From Occallatibacter savannae (GTDB lineage: Bacteria > Acidobacteriota > Terriglobia > Terriglobales > Acidobacteriaceae): a DNA stretch of 64,000 bases. Shown here piece by piece: positions 62,345-64,000 of this stretch. The DNA lies in contig NZ_QFFY01000005.1 in assembly GCF_003131205.1 (NCBI RefSeq), positions 434,001-498,000 of the forward strand, read 5' to 3'. A program made the position numbers and the translations under genes. Positions within the stretch are counted from its first letter, which is position 1, and each line of letters starts with the position of its first letter. The notes beneath the pieces are model-generated. The model was not told the DNA's origin. It did no database searches and saw nothing but the letters and a program-made list of their open reading frames with translations.

Positions 62345-62472
62345 CACTTCCCACGCTACAACTTTGAGCGCACACGAAGTCAACGCCACTAGGCTCTTGA
62401 AATGAGACGTTTACGCGATCTTTATACATAGGGTCTGAGAGTAGATTTCCGCAATTTACCCCTTTTCAACGA

Positions 62473-62484
62473 GATAACGTTATC
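62473..62484. promoter_or_regulatory. Perfect 12-bp palindrome, possible operator
   Basis: GATAACGTTATC is fully self-complementary, with a central CG as in LacI/GalR-type operators. It lies in the divergent region between the MerR-type gene (minus, start 62344) and the cytosine deaminase gene (plus, start 62638). No LacI-family gene is visible nearby. Confidence 0.4.
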
Positions 62485-62637
62485 AGCCTCCTGCGAAGCT
62501 CGATTTTGGCTTAACAATTCTTAAGGAAGGAGCGCAACTGATAGCCTCAGCTGATCAGGTTTCAGATTCTTGTCCGAGGTGCGTGGCGGTCTCGATTCTC
62601 CACTCGTGCTCTTGGCTCTGCCGCGCATTGATCCCCT

Positions 62638-63111
62638 ATGATCGTTGCTGAAATGAACGACGATCGCGAACGTTATGAATCGATGCTGGCCGTTGCACTC
62701 CAGGAAGCGCGCTACGGCCGATCTGAAGGTGGAATTCCCATTGGCGCCGCTCTCTTCACCCTGGATGGGAGACTCGTGAGCAGCGGGCACAATCGCCGCG
62801 TTCAGCAGGGTGACCCAACCATGCACGGCGAGACGGACGCCTTCCGCCGCGCGGGCCGGCAGAAGAGCTACCGCGATCTCATCATGGTTACGACTCTTGC
62901 GCCATGCTGGTACTGCTCCGGCCTTATCCGGCAATTTCACATCGGCAAGGTGATCGTGGGCGAGAGCCGGACGTTTTCCGGCGGTATCGAGTGGCTTCGC
63001 GAAAACGGTATCGAAGTCGTGGATCTCGACGACAGCGCCTGCCGCGAACTGCTCGAGGGCTACATTCGCGAACATCCCGAGATCTGGAACGAGGATATTG
63101 GGGAGGAGTAG
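62638..63111 (+). CDS. Cytosine deaminase, yeast Fcy1-like (CDA fold)
   Basis: 157 residues from ATG 62638 (or 62653), about the size of the 158-residue yeast enzyme. Zinc ligands: His63 in 'MHGETDAF' with catalytic Glu65, and Cys90/Cys93 in 'LAPCWYC'. Substrate residues that define cytosine specificity in yeast are also present: Asn52 ('GHNRRV'), Phe113 ('GESRTFSGG'), Trp150 and Asp153 in 'EIWNEDIGE'. It deaminates cytosine to uracil for pyrimidine salvage. It is divergent from the merR-type gene. Most bacteria use the unrelated CodA. Confidence 0.85.
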   Translation: MIVAEMNDDRERYESMLAVALQEARYGRSEGGIPIGAALFTLDGRLVSSGHNRRVQQGDPTMHGETDAFRRAGRQKSYRDLIMVTTLAPCWYCSGLIRQFHIGKVIVGESRTFSGGIEWLRENGIEVVDLDDSACRELLEGYIREHPEIWNEDIGEE

Positions 63112-63144
63112 TTTGGCAGTTCTATCTGCTTTACTGGAGAGATC

Positions 63145-63930
63145 ATGGAGCGTCGCGATTTTCTAGCAGGAACTCTCGCTGCATCCGCGCTGGCCATTGC
63201 ACCCGGAGCCGGCGCACAGACCCAGGACAATCAATCAAAACAGCGCGAGTACTACCAGATTCGCCGGTACTTCGTGCAGTCGGGCCCGCAGAGCTCGATG
63301 ACAGAGAAGTACATCAGCGAGGCGCTGATTCCGGCGCTGGCCGGAAGGGGTGGGCCGGTTGGAGCATTCCGCCTCGATATCGGACCGGAGACGCCGACCT
63401 TTTACGTGCTGATCCCGCTGCCGTCGCCGGCGGCTGCGGCTTCTCTGGAAGTCGATCTCAATCAGAATGAGACGTACATCAAGGCGGCCGAGCCGTTCTG
63501 GAGCGCGCCCGCCTCGTCGCCCGGTTTCATTCGCGTGGAATCTTCGCTGCTGGCGGCCTTTGAAGGCTGGCCCAGGATCACGCCGCCTGAAAAGGGCAAG
63601 CGCATCTTCCAACTCCGCACCTACGAGAGCCCTAGCTTGCGAGACCACGTACGCAAGGTCGAGATGTTTCACTCCGGCGAGTTCGACATCTTCAAGAACG
63701 CAGGCTTCCATCAGGTCTTCTACGGAGACACCGTGATCGGTCCGCGCATGCCGAACCTTACCTACATGCTCAGCTTCGCGGATCACGCAGAACTAGACGC
63801 CAAGTGGGAGAAGTTCCGCAACGATCCGACGTGGAAAAAGCTCTCGTCTGATCAGAAGTATGCCTTCGAGCCGATCGTCAGCAACATCACGAACCTGATC
63901 CTCAGCCCGTTGGCAGCTTCTCAGATCTAG
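63145..63930 (+). CDS. Exported NIPSNAP-family protein
   Basis: 261 residues. The start 'MERRDFLAGTLAASALAIAP' is a short Tat-like signal. Two NIPSNAP (dimeric alpha-beta barrel) repeats follow: 'YYQIRRYFVQSGPQSSMTEK' and 'IFQLRTYESPSLRDHVRKVE', the second ending with 'MLSFADHAELDAKWEKFRND'. The biochemical role of the family is unknown. It starts 33 bases after the cytosine deaminase gene on the same strand. Confidence 0.8.
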   Translation: MERRDFLAGTLAASALAIAPGAGAQTQDNQSKQREYYQIRRYFVQSGPQSSMTEKYISEALIPALAGRGGPVGAFRLDIGPETPTFYVLIPLPSPAAAASLEVDLNQNETYIKAAEPFWSAPASSPGFIRVESSLLAAFEGWPRITPPEKGKRIFQLRTYESPSLRDHVRKVEMFHSGEFDIFKNAGFHQVFYGDTVIGPRMPNLTYMLSFADHAELDAKWEKFRNDPTWKKLSSDQKYAFEPIVSNITNLILSPLAASQI

Positions 63931-63954
63931 CGCAGACTGTTTTCGTCAAAAAGC

Positions 63955-63985
63955 CGCAGCCCGCTGTGCTCCAACGCGGGCTGCG
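63955..63985 (-). terminator. Intrinsic terminator for a gene beyond the right edge
   Basis: A 10-bp GC-rich stem (63955-63964 with 63976-63985, 11-base loop) is followed on the minus strand by GC and five T (complement of 63948-63952). It probably ends a minus-strand gene located right of the window and may also stop the NIPSNAP transcript. Confidence 0.65.
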
Positions 63986-64000
63986 AGCTTCAGCAGGCTC

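Noticed and set aside
62521..63075. 184-codon minus-strand frame opposite the cytosine deaminase
   Set aside because: The deaminase is well supported by zinc and substrate residues; this frame is its shadow.
1..64000. CRISPR arrays, insertion sequences, prophage genes
   Set aside because: No regular spaced repeats, transposases, integrases or phage structural genes were seen on either strand.

Overview
The window looks like chromosomal DNA of a GC-rich Gram-negative bacterium, most likely an Acidobacteriota of the Terriglobia/Acidobacteriaceae type. This is inferred from the gene families: a very large Oar-like TonB-dependent receptor with an N-terminal carboxypeptidase-regulatory domain, a DUF3467 protein, a DUF5985 pair, a TonB-type energy transducer with a long cytoplasmic head, LPS/peptidoglycan genes, and Tat-exported molybdenum hydroxylase subunits. 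No database search was possible. I see no CRISPR array, transposase, integrase, rRNA or phage module.

Layout. 1-0.6 kb: tail of a Wzx-type flippase, then tRNA-Leu(UAG). 1.2-7.8 kb (+): DUF3467 protein, GT39-like membrane glycosyltransferase, exported TPR protein, an NfeD protease/slipin pair and a SPOR-domain protein. 7.8-15.9 kb (-): a long tightly packed run transcribed mtnP, pfkB-type kinase, GT39-like, mgtC-like, dapF-like, ldcA-like, mpl, plsC-like, with four-base overlaps from mgtC to mpl. This is a cell-wall peptide recycling and envelope block. 16.0-19.1 kb (-): nirA-like siroheme reductase and a CysG-type siroheme synthase. 19.5-22.8 kb (+): GT4 glycosyltransferase plus amylo-alpha-1,6-glucosidase. 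22.8-27.4 kb (-): a frameshifted di-heme cytochrome c peroxidase gene, an acyltransferase-3 and a secreted lysozyme-like protein. 27.6-31.2 kb: DUF6580 protein, an overlapping wHTH/DUF5985/DUF5985 trio, a DedA/VTT membrane protein and a TonB-like transducer. 31.3-40.4 kb: surface-glycan cluster (glycosyltransferases, epimerase, FkbM methyltransferase, Wzx flippase, NodS-like methyltransferase and a GT2/NodB-type fusion), bordered by tRNA-Gly(CCC). 41.2-46.1 kb: amt, glnK, an unknown gene, and a convergent FixJ/FixL-like two-component pair. 46.5-52.3 kb (+): TonB receptor, Tat-exported metallophosphoesterase, PqiA-like membrane protein. 52.3-53.5 kb (-): cupin and family-5 uracil-DNA glycosylase; 53.6 kb (+): DJ-1/PfpI protein. 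54.2-62.3 kb (-): MerR regulator and a PaoABC-type aldehyde/xanthine-oxidoreductase operon with two tandem catalytic subunits and XdhC. 62.6-63.9 kb (+): yeast-type cytosine deaminase and a NIPSNAP protein.

The best candidates for something unusual are: a DapF-like protein in which both catalytic cysteines are serine, embedded in a peptidoglycan recycling operon; the doubled Mo-cofactor subunit operon; the NodC-like/NodB-like fusion next to a NodS-like methyltransferase; a secreted protein with a T4-lysozyme-like Glu/Asp spacing; a one-base frameshift in the cytochrome c peroxidase gene; and an alternating array of four TTTCGCGC octamers ahead of the DedA gene.
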